Part shown: positions 1 to 14,500 of the stretch, piece after piece | How the letters are laid out: every line of letters begins with the position of its first letter | Position numbering within the stretch: the stretch's first letter is position 1 | Assembly (NCBI GenBank): GCA_903813345.2 | Contig: CAIIXF020000011.1 | Location: 33,410,166 to 33,474,165, forward strand | Direction: 5' to 3' | From: Owenia fusiformis | Taxonomy: Eukaryota; Annelida; Polychaeta; Sabellida; Oweniidae | Length of the DNA stretch: 64,000 nt | Notes under the pieces: generated by a model | What the model saw: only the letters and a program-made list of their open reading frames with translations | What the model was told of the DNA's origin: nothing | Database searches by the model: none | Program-made: the position numbers and the translations under genes

Positions 1-2514
1 GTTCATCTCGACTTGATCTTTATTGATAAGACAAAATTCTCATTCATTAATTTAAAAAACTACTTGACCAAATTCCAAAGTCCAATATTTTATTCACATA
101 TGAACCAAAAAGACCACATTTGGCTTTTGTGTGTCAGTCGTGGTGAAAAAGTAAATACATAAATTGAAATTTATATATGGATATTGAGAAAAATTCCTAA
201 TGAATAAATCCCGGGCAAGACCTGCTTTGAATTTGAATTAGGTATATGTCTTTACGAAGTTATGAATATCGTATGAATATCGGTATATTTTTTTAGCCGG
301 ATGAATTTTACATCCGTGTACTTTAGCATTGTATTTTACATTATATCCAAGATAGGTTATTGCACCCAAAAAGATAATTAAATAGATAAACTTTTCTAAG
401 TGGGCCATAACTCATCTTCAAATATATGGGACTCTTAAGTTAAAGATAGGGCAATAAAACACAATTGTAGCTTATGATTCTTTTGAGTGAAATCTTTGAT
501 GACGTAATTGGGCCCATCACAAGTTCAATAAGTGGATTTTCTGTAAAGGGGGTGTTGTAATAAAATAAATACATGGGATATGATAATGGCAGACTGCCTT
601 TTTGCCTAATTGATATTTGGCATTGATAGATATACATGATGATCTACTTGTATCTAGGGTTGGATTGTATACTGTAGTCTCAACCCTTCGAAATATTGTC
701 TTGGTACTTGTTTATGTATTGGTATGCCCATTTGAGGTGAAAAGGGGTGAAAAGATCAATTGGGAAAAGACATGAGGTTAACCTTAACACTGCTCCATAA
801 AATATATAAAAATGTGGCAGAAATGCACTTATGCTTTACGATATATTGTAAAGAAGAGGAGTAAAATTTCTCTGAAGAGAGTGAAATATTTTGTGCCCTC
901 TGCTGTGAGGTGACCTGGTACACGAGGATGACGCACTTGCTGCTGAATCTATCATTGTTCATGTCATCGTGCCAAGATCACTGCATTCTTCGCTATACCT
1001 CCAGATTTTTCATGCCCATTTCATGATTTTCTCTCTAAAGCTGAATGCAATGGTCTCCAGTTTTCTTGTATTCTGATACTTTATGATGCAGATGCATCGT
1101 ACTGTTGGTTAATTCTAAATTTTTTATTGAATTATATGGTTTTATTATTACAACGCAGGATGTTTCATTTTTAGGTACGTTCTTGACCCTCATGTTCATG
1201 GTTTATGTCTACATAGATGGCAACTTGTAACATATCATCCCATCAAAACTCATTCATATTTTTAATCAAAATTTTTTGTTTGATAAACTTTGAAGAGGAT
1301 TATGTTTAAATCAAAGTTTGACTGTTTACCAATAACACGGTAGATCAACAGTATAAGAAATAAGTAAGTTTAGTTTTCGAGATCAGTTAAGTTTGTTCCA
1401 ATATGTTATTGCCCCAATTCCAGAAAATGCCACAGTGAAGGTATAAATGTTTGGCCGCAGGTTTAAAACACTTGATATTGGCATTTTAAAACATGCTCAG
1501 GGGTTCAGGTTAACGGATTTAGTAGAGTCATATGATTATGGAGTGGTCCATGTATTTATAATCCAATAGGTATATATACTAGGCCCAGATTTTGGATTTT
1601 TGTCCCTCAAGCAAAACTTAAAAAGGTAATGCTTTCTCCTGCAAAATATAAGAGAGAGCAGGCTGATTAACAATAAATGAAGTAAATAAACTCTGAATTA
1701 TACAGAAATTCAAGAAAATAGTTGTTAACTTTATGCAATGTTGAAAAATTATCAAAATTTTACTTAAGATTTTAAATATTTTGACAAACTGCTCAGATGA
1801 TCTTTACCCTTGTATAAGTTTAATAAACACTTCACGCAGAACTACTCCTTATTTTCATCCTTTAGTTATTCAATCATACAACATTCTTTGTAACCTTAAT
1901 GGAATTATGCCAAATATGATATCCCAAGTACATATAAGGCAATTACGAAATGTATCAAATAACATGGATTTTAATATAAACTGTCTTGAACTTGCATGGC
2001 ATTGACATTGGACGATCAATACAGATTTGACAATTGGAAATATGTGAGCAGATTTTGTGACGTCAATTCAATTAACAAGAGATAGTATAATAACTTTTGT
2101 GCATGCCTAATGTAAATGACAGCCTTTGGCTAATCATCACCTTGACAATATTATACAACAAATGAAATTAGTTACTGGGTAAGATACAATCAACCTCTGC
2201 AAAAATGTCATGCTTTTTTGATTTATTTCACCTATTGCACCATAATGAAGAAAATATGCAAGGAACAATATATAAATTGAATTACATTGAAATAATTAAA
2301 AAACTATCGTTTTAATAAGTCTCTCAGAAATGGTTAATAATTGTGATTTCGGTGTATTCTTTTAGAAGGGTTAAAATATTTGGTTGTGTCATTCAACTAG
2401 ACAATACAAAACATGAATACAAGATTTGGGATACTTTCAGTTACTGCGATACAGTAAAATATGGAGTCAAATTTGTCTACAAATCTAACATGCCGCAACC
2501 TTTTGTCTTTCCAG
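1..2514. other. no coding exon seen (upstream or intron of ARHGAP20-like gene)
   Basis: AT-rich sequence with only short random open frames. The first supportable exon of the RhoGAP gene starts at 2515 in codon phase 0, so at least one earlier coding exon must exist. I searched this stretch for a PH-domain-like exon and found none, so the gene's 5' end probably lies before the window. Confidence 0.5.
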
Positions 2515-2592
2515 CAACGATCGTTTATCGTCAGCAATACAGATGAGTCGAGGGAATGCGTCAAGCTTTGTATGCAACATTTCGAAATACAG
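2515..2592 (+). CDS. ARHGAP20: ARHGAP20-like exon: start of Ras-associating domain
   Basis: The acceptor tttgtctttccag and donor cag|gtaagg flank 26 codons in phase 0. The peptide starts QRSFIVSNTDESRECVK and ends QHFEIQ, the first strands and helix of an RA domain. It joins in frame to the exon at 10882 to give EIQ-EGSEDYQLW. Confidence 0.85.
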
Positions 2593-5500
2593 GTAAGGAT
2601 TTTTGACTCATGAATCTGTAAGAATATTTGGCACATGAAAAATATTCTTCAAACTGAAGTTTCAGCAGTATTATTAATTTTTCATTTTATCAACTTTTAT
2701 AATTTATATAAATAATACAAAAAATACAAATACAATTTTATGTACATGTTGGTTTAAAATGTGAAATATCTCCTTTTGTAAAGTGATCTAAAGTTTGCAA
2801 TGTGAGGTCAAAAATTCCCCAAAAGCTAAATCAATTTCAGAAAAACTATTTTACAGACACTAAATGCTTGTTATTGTCCTATGGAGACAAAATGCTTGTA
2901 AATTCTAATAATCCGGACACATATATCGGTTTTATCTCGGTAAAAGTGGTAACTATATTTAATGATTTGTTTTATCTCATATTGCCCACCCTTAAGAAGG
3001 AAATATGTTATGGTGTGGTCTAAATGATCAATTTCAGCATTTTTATGTTTTGCTGTGAAAATGTTGTTTTAGATAAGGTCTGTCTGGTTAGATAACTTCG
3101 TATGATTAGAGTTAATTTGATAATTTTCATGACACTTTCTTAAATTGTTGTATCAAAGCTTCCAGGATTGTACATACAGTCCAAAGTCCAGCATCGGGAA
3201 ATATGGTCAGTTAGGAAATTCCTCATTTAATTGAATGTAGAATAACCTTTATCTGAGGGCATTTTAAGAGTGCTGTGCTTTAATCTGTACATCATTTATG
3301 TAAGAGCCACTTCTGAAAAATGCAAAAATGCATATACAGGTGAATATTCAAATATGATTTCGATCAAGTACAATTTGAGTACAACTTCAAGGGTTCAATT
3401 TATCTGAATTGTGATACAATATCAGTTAATTTATATAATATATGGAACTTAGTAACGATGTCACAATAATATAATGCCCCATGCTGAGTCCGATTCACTA
3501 TAAAGGGAGAAAAATCTCACACACCCTCCGCCACTCTCACGTTATTAACAACACTTTTACACTTACTATTACATCGATCAATTTATCGTAAACAAATAAA
3601 CAAACAAACAATAAACAAGAAGAATTGATAGTTTTGTTGTCTTTATCATTCAGCTTCTGTTTGTTATCATTAAATAAATAAACAAAGAAATCAGCCCATT
3701 GTTCTTATCAAAAAAATCATTTCACCTTCCTTGTTGTCCCTGAGGTTATACAATAGACTAGATGCGAGTAGAAAAAATCTTGATTTACGCCATTAAATAT
3801 TCAAAATTTGGTCAAAGCGATGTTATATTTGAGATCTACATGTAAAAGTACATCTAAAAATATGGTTTTGAAAATTGTTTATCAAGTTTGAAAATTTAAT
3901 TTTTTTGAAAGTGTGACTTCTAGTTCGGGTTGATTCTCCATAGAGCCCATGTTACAAATTCGAAAAAAGTGAAATATCTTTTCTTGTATTGGTCAGATAA
4001 CATTTTCATTTATTGGACATATTTTGATTTGCATAACTATTAGATACATAAGGGTAATATGAAAATTGAACCACTAAAACAGATGTAATTTAAGTTAAAG
4101 AGAACTTTCTACTATATCCGCCAGGCTATCTGACCCGAACGAGCCACCTGGTGGTGAAACTGGTAACTACCTACTCGCATCTGCGTTATTACAATAGCTA
4201 TACTAAAAGTGCATTTTTAAAACTGAAAAGTACATTAATAAGAAATACATATCAGCATGGGCTTTCAATAGATCAGTTATCTGTACAGCCTCTTGGAATT
4301 AGAGTCCTCTGAGCCATTTGGTGGTACCATGGTTTGTGGTACCATGGTTTGTGGTACTATGGGTGGTGGTACCATGAAATTTCCCTTTTTTAGTAACTTT
4401 AGCTCTCATGAGTGGATTTCATCTCCAATATTAAAAATCAGTGAGATAATTTTTAGGACAGACACTTTATCACCAATTTGCTTCACAGTTGTTTTGTTAT
4501 CTGCAGATATCAGTTGGCTCTAAGCCACAAAACAACTGACACTTTCTGCTCATGGAGCATGATTTGTTTTGCAAAATAGAGAGAAAAGGAGCAAAATTAA
4601 CAAGGAATGAAATGAAGAGACACTAAGTTAATATTCCAAATCATATGGAATTCCATAAAACTGTGCATTTCATTCAAAACAAAAAAGAAAATGAGTAATT
4701 CAAGCATGACATGTGATGTGTTTTTGAGGGTAAACAATAGTTCAAGTTGATTAGTATAACAGGAACATGACAAATTATGTTTTTTGTTTTTTCCCATAAT
4801 TAACTGCCAACCTGTTGCAGTACCCTCCAAAACTGTACATTTTTGTAATGATAGGACCACTTTTGTCTCCAATAGCTAAATCAAGTGTTCTATTTTATGG
4901 CATGTATATACATTAAGTGTCAACTTCATGCTTTGTAAATTTTCTTTCTGCAAGTTTGTCTATTTTTCACTTATTCAACATGAAGTGCATGACTTCCTTG
5001 TTGAAGGGTAACAGGACCCTGGAGTGGTGTATCAGAGTTTTATGACTTTTTGAAAGTTTTCCATTTTGCCCCACAAGTGACTTTGGTCATTTTGGAGTAT
5101 TCATTAATGTCTATGATCATTTGTCATCATTAACTTATAATTAGGCCAATTTGTGATTAATTGATTTTCAAAGAATGTTTAGAATTTTGAGACATTGACT
5201 CATCTTCTGCCAAGAGAAAATGTTGATGGGAACCTGGAAAAATGGGTCTACTCCTGGATCAGTTTGGCATGAGGAAATGTTTTGATATCTGCGCAGACAT
5301 TTATCTAATTTGTGCAGTTATTTTGAAGGTCATAAACATGATGATGTTCACCGCAAAATTGTCAAACATGTGTCAGAAACTGCTACATATTGAACCCTGG
5401 AGCATTTGTCAAAATATTTTCACCTAACAATTTTTTCACTCAACAAAAACATTAATAAAATACAACAATGAATTCATATAACTTGCCATGTAGTTTTACA

Positions 5501-8500
5501 TATGCATATTTCATTTACCATATTTCATTCTTTCATGCATAGTGTTGATATTTAAGCACAGTCTGTAATGCATTTCATTAATGTGTCATTTTTTGCCACA
5601 GTTGACCAGGATCTACAGGACTTGGTGGAGATTTCTCACACATATTTTAAAACAACACAGTTTCATATGTTCCCTGTTTACAGTGGCACCTGCTGACTAA
5701 CCGGATTCTGTTTCTAGAACTATTACATTTCAGTCATATTTAGTATCTTTCTCCTTGTGCAACCAGGTCATATCTTATCAAAAACAATAATGATTGAGAC
5801 AAAGAGGAGCTAGTTTTCAAAGAAATTAAACTGAAATTTGAAATTTGAATGTATAAAATGTCATGTAAAAATTGCTGCATTGTCACAAACACCAATATTC
5901 ACATTCTAAACATTAGGGTTTAATATTTTTGAAAGGTTATTGCGTCCTTGTCCCCAAATGTCCACATCTTAGGCATTTTGTTTTTCCGCATTCCCCAATC
6001 TCTTGTAGAAAAATATCCTGAAATGTACCCTGTTATTTTAGAGTGTCTTGATAAACTATAGGTGAGAATGCAATACAAGTATAATGATGTCATACAGTTG
6101 GTACTATAATCCCAATGGTTTGTTGCAGCCTTCTGTTCTGCTCCTTAATCTGATTGGTTGATTGGAATCACATGAGCAAGATGAAGCTTATTGGATGCTA
6201 CCTTGTATTGATTGTTCCAGGGAACAGACATGCATTGGTGATTGTCCTATCTCTACTCTTGAGTACCTGGACAACAGAGTTCATCATGAACTGTTGATTG
6301 GATGTTATCAATAGTTTTGTTTGCTCTATTTTCTCATATTCTTGTAATTTTAGAGTGTGGAGCCCCTTGTCTTTATGCATTTTTATATTTATTTCTTGGT
6401 TCAACTCATTTTACTCCACTTTAGATTGAACTTCCATTAGAGGAAAGATAGTGGGGTGATGAACTCAAATATTTCACAGACAGTCCCTAGATCTTCCTGT
6501 ACCACAAATCACTATTATTTGGGGTTCACATTTGTAAATCAAGGAGGTTTTGATTTAATGTTTGGGGAGTCCTTGTTTTAAACCAGAGGCCTGTTTTAGA
6601 AACTCTGCAAGTTTTCCAAAGTTCACCTGTTATGTCATCTTGATTCTGGTGGAATTTTAAGATTGTTTATTTTGGTAGTAAAACATGGAGACCTATATGC
6701 CCTTTAGGTATTGCCTTTTGCCTCCCTAGCATAATATTATGATATCATGGAATGGTAACTTGCACTACATCTGCTTGTACCCAATTATTGCACCAAGTCC
6801 TTGCTTGAATAGCTGTCTTTGTACCAAGTCTCTGCACTGTATTATAAACAGTCACCAAGATTGTGTGATATTGATTTCAATATTTTACTCGTTCATAACC
6901 ATTCATAGGTATCCAATCTGCACTTTTGTTTTCTCATATAGTGTACCATATTTCATAATATTTTTCTAAGATTAGAGCACTTCATGTGTTGTTTCTTCGC
7001 CATAGGAGTCAATGAGAGCACTCGAGTGCCCACTTGAACACTCCTTTGAGGCACTGCACACTTTCAAGTGAAAAAATGGCTAGGGAACTTTTCCAAAATA
7101 TTTCATTCTGGGAATGCTTAATTTACACATGCTCACTTTGAAATAATTAATAAACTTTTTTTGGGCTTCAGAATATTATTTGAACATCAACTTGAAAGCC
7201 TGTTTTCTTTATGCATTGGGGACTTCATTCACTATCCCTGATTTTGCATGATAAAACATGAAATTCATTTGCATTGGTTTTTGGGTAAGACCATTGGGAA
7301 AAGGTCTCTCCAACAGCTGAATAAATTCCTTTTCTTATACCTGGGGGATAAAAGTATCAATTTTGTCCAGTCACTTTTGGTAAATTCTTACTGTGATGTG
7401 AAGTGCACAATCTGTGGTGCTACATATTCGCTTCATAAAGGATATGTTCCTTCATAAAGATTTTCCTCATAATCTGGATATTGGCTGAATGTCATATAAG
7501 ATAACAAGACTATGATGTCTTCATTTCTGATTTCAATGCAACAGGTTCCAAATATTTCTCATTCTGTTTCAGCCAGAAACAAATCTTTAGGGCATTTTTT
7601 GGCCAGGTTTGATTTTGAGTTAAGACATTCCTTGGTTGTGTCATTTTCGGATTGTGTTTCTATGTGAGTGATTGTGTCTTTGATGGTGCACCTGGTTTTC
7701 ATCAAGCCAGATATCTACACCAGTGAATCATGTATACATACACCTTTGGTGCCCAGAGGTGTTTTTAGGGTGTAAATGTTCAGTATATTTTCCTCAAGAA
7801 TTGTAATCTGAGATTGACATACTAAGTTTATTCATCCTAGGTTTTGTTTTGGAGCCGTTCAACAAAATATTAATTTGATTGCACTGAATATCTGGGCATT
7901 TGTCATGGCATTTGGCATATATAAGAAGTATCCCTTTGGTGGTATAATGTCATGTTCAGGAACCCAACATGAAAGACCTAACATAAAAGGCTGACATTGT
8001 ATAAGGCGACTATAAGGAGACTGTGTGTCAAGTAAGCCATCTGCGCTGTATTACCAAAATATTTTAACACCCCATGTATCATTTCACTGCATTTTCTCTA
8101 AATCTCTAAGATGCATTATATTTTATTTTAATTCTACAATTCCTCATGGAGTTTGTGTTCAGCTGGTTTCCAGTATTACTTTCTATCACTGAATAGAAAG
8201 GTATAATTATCACCGAATTTCAACTCAGTCGTTGTCAAGGTGTCTAGCAAATCATTAGAGTTGGAGACATTGAACTTGAAACTTCTTGAAAACATCCAGA
8301 ACATAGAACTAAGTAAACAGCCTTGTTGCCTTTGTGTGGCGAAACCTCTCAAGTCTTAGAATCGTCAATCCCAAAATTATTGTTCCGCCAAGATTTCAGT
8401 TAAAATCATTAATTTAAAAAATAATCTTGCTGACAAGAATGTGATTTCGAGAAGCTGCAATATCTAATCAATTTCCAGGGGTCTAGAACACAAGGTACTT

Positions 8501-11500
8501 TTTCGTGTTCAGTAACAATTTTATCAGTTCAAAATGAACTACACCTGGTGAAATGCTTATTTAGTGCCACTTAAGACAATAACTTGTTGCTTTATCTGCA
8601 GTCCTTAGACATGATATGGTTAGAATCCCAGGATTCAACTTTTTGTGATATCATTTCCAGGCCTGTCAACTGTCCCGCAATTTGCGTATTTGTCACGCAT
8701 TTGCTGAAGAATTTGAAGTCACGCCAGTTTTTTTTGCGTGACATAAAATGTCACGCAAATACGCATTTTACCTGGTAATTGTCAAGCAAAAATATTTCTG
8801 TAGAAAGTTTTTCGAAATATGTGTACGATACGGTAAAAATACGAGCGTCGGAAAAAAAACCGTACGCAATTTGTTCGGATTTGTCACGCGAATCCCGTAT
8901 ATGTCACGCATGTTCATTGGAAATTTTCGTACCTACCCCCCCCCCCCCCCCCCCCCCCCCCCGTTGACGACATCGCGAACGTAGCGAGCGCGAAAAATTA
9001 GAAGTCATCATAGTTTGGCAAAGGTGCTCAAACTTTGGCCAAAGATGTTTAAAAGTTGGCCAAAGGTGTTCAAAATTTGGACAAAAGTGTTCAGATTTGG
9101 ACTTAGGTGTCCAACATTTTGAAGTCACTCATATTAGGTGGTCCCAAGTTGACAGCCCTGCATTTCTAATTGATTTAAAAGATGTTTAAGTCAAGAAGAC
9201 TTGGTTAACCATCATATTAAGTTAATGCCTTTTGCAATGTGCAATCATTTGGCTTGGATTCTTTAAACAAAAGAGGGTTTAGTGTACAGTCATGCTCGTC
9301 TTCGTCTTAGTTTAGAACTAGACTCTGCACTCGGGGATGGAGTTCGTATAGTTTCACATTTTCTTTGACAGTAACATAAATATCATTTCGATTCATTTTT
9401 GAAGAATTATTTGGATATATTGAAAACATAAGAAACATTATTGTAAAATCAACCAATGAATCTAACTTTGCCAGGCTTGCTGCAGGAGTATACAGAATCA
9501 CAAAATATAAGTGCTCTAAATGTTACCTTAAAATGTATCTGGACATTATGTGTGATCATAGTAATGATAGGGGAGATAAGCTATCCTCGTGGTATTTTTC
9601 ACTTTTCCATTCAATTTTTGTAAAATTTGAATGAAATTCCTCATATTCTTGAATTTCTGTATTCTTTAGAGTGTTAGCTTTGTGTTTATGGTGATTATTC
9701 CCTGTTTTTTTTTCTATATTATACCATATTTGGTTATAACATTTCTGACCTATGACCTCATGACATGTTGTCCAGATAAGCCATTGATAGCTTTGACTTC
9801 CTCAGATACCAGAATTAATATGTTTACATACAGAAACTTCAGGGCATGTCACAAAATAAAAAAATGTTTTGTAGTTTATCACAAGTGTTTTACAGGCATG
9901 ATTGCCATGTGATAAATTATCTGATTAAGTCTTTGTATCAGTCAGATTTGAGTCATATTAAGAAACAAAGGATTAATCATATTCACAAGATGTTCATTTT
10001 AAAGGCAATTTGAAGGATAGGTTATTGGAGAGACACTTGTACAGTGAATATTGACTAATTACTTCAAAAATTGATAACCCAAAAACAGTTCTTGGTTCAT
10101 GATACGCCCCCTTAGCAGCTCAGATGTCATGTCTCTGGACTAAAGCAAGCTAGGAGCAAGAAGTTTATATCTCAGTTGCCTCCAGTAGATACAACATTCA
10201 CACAACTTGTCAACGTGCTCTGCATAATCTAAACTTTTAGTTCCTGCATTCTGGCGACTTCTGAGTTAATTAGAGACTCTGGAGCCACATTAGTAGCACG
10301 GATATCTCATTTGGACTCTCAGAAGGGATTTAATTATGCCATAATTAAAAGCTTGGGAAAAAAACAGGAAAATACTATCGCTCTAATGATCTATGGCTTA
10401 TTGTTGTTGAATTCTTCCTGTTTTGTGATGGCTGATTAATTATCACTAAATGAGTTTTAGAAATTACAAATCACGTAATAACTATTTTAGAAGAAGCAAT
10501 TATTACAACAACAAAATTGCAATATACCAGAATAGAAAAAAGTGATCAATAGTTGCTGCGTGTGGTAGGTCTTAATCACAAGTATAAGTAGGAAGATAAC
10601 ATGGACATTTTTAGAAACGTTACTTCCGACAAAACAGTACGATTAGATCACTCATAACTGGGAAACAAACATTTATATCAATGGATGATCCTTCTACGAA
10701 CTCCAACAAAGCTGAATACTTAAAATAACAGTCCAGTTAATGTTATAAGCACTCAACATTGCAAACCTTAGATCAATCTGACATTTTGCTATGATCTGTC
10801 CAGAACTTTGATAACGCAATCGCCAACGACGACTAGTATATAACCATGGTGATATTAACGTGTAGTAATACTAACTTTCAGGAGGGGTCAGAAGACTATC
10901 AACTATGGGTCGTATCTGGGAAGGAAGATTCTCCATATCCGCTCATAGGTAAGTCCACCTTAACTTTAAAATATTATGTAAAAAATATCATGTAAAAAAC
11001 AAAATTTATTTTAATCTGCCCTCCTTAAGAAAATATGTATTTGTCAATATATATTTGTATAATAAAGCAACGTTTTAAAAGATAATTGAATTAAAAAAGA
11101 TATTCATCTATACTCATCATTTCCTGCTTAAAATTACATGATACTGCCGATTGCATTTTTGCGCTCAGATAGAATATAGTGAAATAGGTACTTCTGATAT
11201 GTGTCACTGTAAGAACAATCTGTAACTAAGAGATATGAACACCTGTTGGGAGTGATCATATATGTTGTCATGGGAACCAAACTCTGGTAAAACAATCAAA
11301 ACTTCCCTCTTGTAGTAATTTGAAAGAAGATCTTGCACACTTCCTTGAATTGATATAAATCAGAGGGTAGCCCACAATATTAAATTGTTTCTATATCTAA
11401 TTTTTATATAAGAGATTTTAGCACTTTCTGTGAGGAAATCTGTGTGGAAAGTGTTGACCATAAAATGATGGGGTCTCCATGGCATGTAATATTTCACTGG

Positions 11501-14500
11501 TAGGATCATGTATGAGCCTGGGGAGTGACACTAACTATGAACCTATCTTACCACAGAGTAACAAAGTCCATAAATAATTGCTAGAAAGTTTCTTGACAAC
11601 TGGAATGTTTCCCTCCATTGCTTTTATATCCTGTGTCTCTTTGGGGCTTCGTGTCATCTGAAATTCTCAGAAAATGTATTTCTCATTGTTGGTTGGTGAG
11701 TGATGTCACAATGAAAGTTATTTTGTATTAACATTTGGCTCCCATTTTCTCCCAAAGGAGACACCTTTATATCAGACTTTCAATTTTCTCAGAAATGTCT
11801 AATCTCTTCCTTTTATATTATTTATCTTGACTTAAACAAGTAACCTTGGAATTAGGATGTGGTCCATTCTAAAAACAACCAATCCATTTAATCACATATT
11901 TCATGTAAATACCTCACTGTACGCAAGTCAACAATCTGTGAAGAGTTTTGGATAACTTTCTGGGTAAATAGGATACCAGAGTCTGCGTTATTGTACCTTT
12001 GGGATTTCAGTTGCATCATTGGATAGTTTTTACCAGAGATTTAATCCTACATCGATTAATCTTAACTAATGATCTATCCATCAAAATGAATGACGATTCA
12101 AGGCATAGAGCTCTATATAATCACTTGCTGGAACAAAAACAATTTATTGGACAAATAAAATGATCTTATAATATCAAGAAAACTTTACTTTGTTAATGGA
12201 ATACAACATGTTCTGCTATTTGGAAGAGTGAAAATATGCTTTTCAAAGTTTCGAGACAAAGTAAGTACTAATACATTTAAAAAACTTTTTATTTACTGGC
12301 AAAAGCGTTTCTCCATGTGCTGTTTTGCAGAAAGATTGCTGAAATAACATTATGTGACATTATTGAATTTAGATGGGCTAGTTTACCACACTCAGACAAG
12401 ATAGCTAACCACAAAGATGATAAAAAAATAACCATTAAAATATCAATGTCACTAAACACAAGAGGAATTCATTTCCCATCATGATTCAGACCTTGTTCAG
12501 ATCACTTCTGTTTTTCATCACTTTTCAACACATTGAGTAGACAGAACTGCATTGTGGGATATCAAAGGCTCCTTTGACCATCCTCATCTACAAGGCACCA
12601 ATCCAGAGTAACCACATTTATTCCAACTATGCTCCCGCCATAATTGACTTTGATCATGACTTTGACTTTGTAGTGGGTGAAAAAAGTGAATTATGAAAAA
12701 CAACAGGCATGTGTAGGTTCGTTGTTTCTAATGGGATCTGGTAAGTAGGCTACATAAGGGGACTGTTCTTGAATTTAAAGGAAGACATTTATCAAACTTT
12801 TCAATATGTCAAAACAAAATAAAGACAAGAACCGAAGAAAGTTAATTTAGAGTATTGATATTTTTACAAGTGGTTTGGTTTTTATAAAGTTTTTTTCTAA
12901 CCACCATCGATTTCTTGACAAGTTTTATGTTTCATCATAGGCTCTCAATAAAGCCCTTGGTTTTAATGGCCTTCATAAGTACTTCTTTACGGACACTCAA
13001 GGTATCAACCATACCCCCATTGTCTCCTAAAGGAGATGTCTCCTAGAAATATGTTATCCTCTTTGACCAAATTAATGGAGTTGTATGTATAAATTATTTT
13101 AGCATAGCTATCCTTTAATTGCACTTATTTTACAAAAGTTGATGATTCCATCCCGACAGTTATGTGAGTACATGTAACCACTCAAGTCATACTTACTCAA
13201 AGTGCAATCATTACTCATTTCATACTCATACTTTATCAGTACCATTTTGCATTATTAATAACTCCTGAAATAGCAACGGTGATGTAGTCCTATTAATTCC
13301 AAACCTCACCACTGAACACTTACATTTTCAAGATCTCGTAGAGTGCATAGTTCTTGCAATTCAATAACGACCACAATTTTGATGTTTTCACCTAAATGAT
13401 GAAATAAGGATAAAAATACAAGAAATGAGGAATATTATATTAGTTAAATTTTAAAGGTGCTAAAATTGATCGATCCATTTAAAATTTAGAGCAAAAATGT
13501 AAGAATGAATGATCTTGAATGAGTAATATATGCCTTGAGAAGTAAAGGGATGAAAGTTACTTTTTCATCATGATTTCACTTCCAAACTTCACATTTTTCT
13601 GATGGAGATAACATCTAACCTCATATTTAACACTTAAAATGAAAAGTATTGAGCATGTGAACATTTTTGGGAACTTTGAGCCAATTAAATTAAAGCTGGA
13701 ATTCAATCCTTAGGCAGTGTCATTTCTTGTCGGTGTATTCCATGAAATGGGGTTTTCAGCAAATTATGTATTTGAAGTTTTGTAGGGTTTTGTAAGATCT
13801 GGGTTAGATTCCGATATAAGTAGCACATTATTTCATTTTGAAGGACTGTTTTTTAAACAAATTGTTCTCTCATAGAACTAATGCATACAATACTATAATG
13901 CAACATGGAAATATAATACACATAACGTGTCGGCAACTCACCAACATGCGAAAATAGATAATAAAATAAATATTTTGAACAGTAAAGAAATGCAAGTAAA
14001 TTGATATCAGTTGTAAGTGGGGTATCATCATATTATCAGAGTCAAAGATACAACCATGTAATATCTATCTGCTCATGTTGACATATTAGGGGTTATACTG
14101 GGGCAGTATGACGTCAGAGTGGATAGTGCTCTTGCCTCTTTTATCATTGTGCCTGGAGTGATAGCAAGTGGGGAAATGGTACTTATCCTTATACCAATAG
14201 TTACTTTCAGTGCAAATTTTTCAATTTCACCCCTTATTTTCTTTCTATTTCTTATGTTTAAAGTAATCATCTGTAACTGACTGCTTTGCATATAACATCT
14301 AAAATTGAATGAATTTTCGAAGAATTATGTGAATTTTCAACTTGTCTAACTAATAAATCGCTCATAATTAGTTAATGAAAATATCATTTTAGTTCTTAAT
14401 TTTGCAGAATTTTGAAACTTTTGTGACAATTCTGATTTTGATTTTTACATTGTCTGCCTATTTTTAGAGCCCAAAAGTTCAAAGGTGAAAGTCATAATAA

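Larger units (their letters stand above)
2593..10881 (+). other. 8.3-kb intron of ARHGAP20-like gene
   Basis: No coding exon is expected here, because the flanking exons encode adjacent pieces of one RA domain. It contains a dispersed repeat (3752-4190), a short GGTACC-rich tandem repeat (4318-4374) and a 503-bp transposon-like element with a C27 tract (8658-9160). The remainder is AT-rich sequence in which I see nothing else. Confidence 0.75.

Noticed and set aside
1-2514. PH-domain exon of the ARHGAP20-like gene
   Set aside because: Expected upstream of the RA domain, but no frame here with splice sites resembles it; probably outside the window.
4293-4523. 76-aa frame over the ggtacc repeat
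   Set aside because: A repetitive product (GTMVCGTMVCGTM) from a 16-bp tandem repeat, with no conserved feature.
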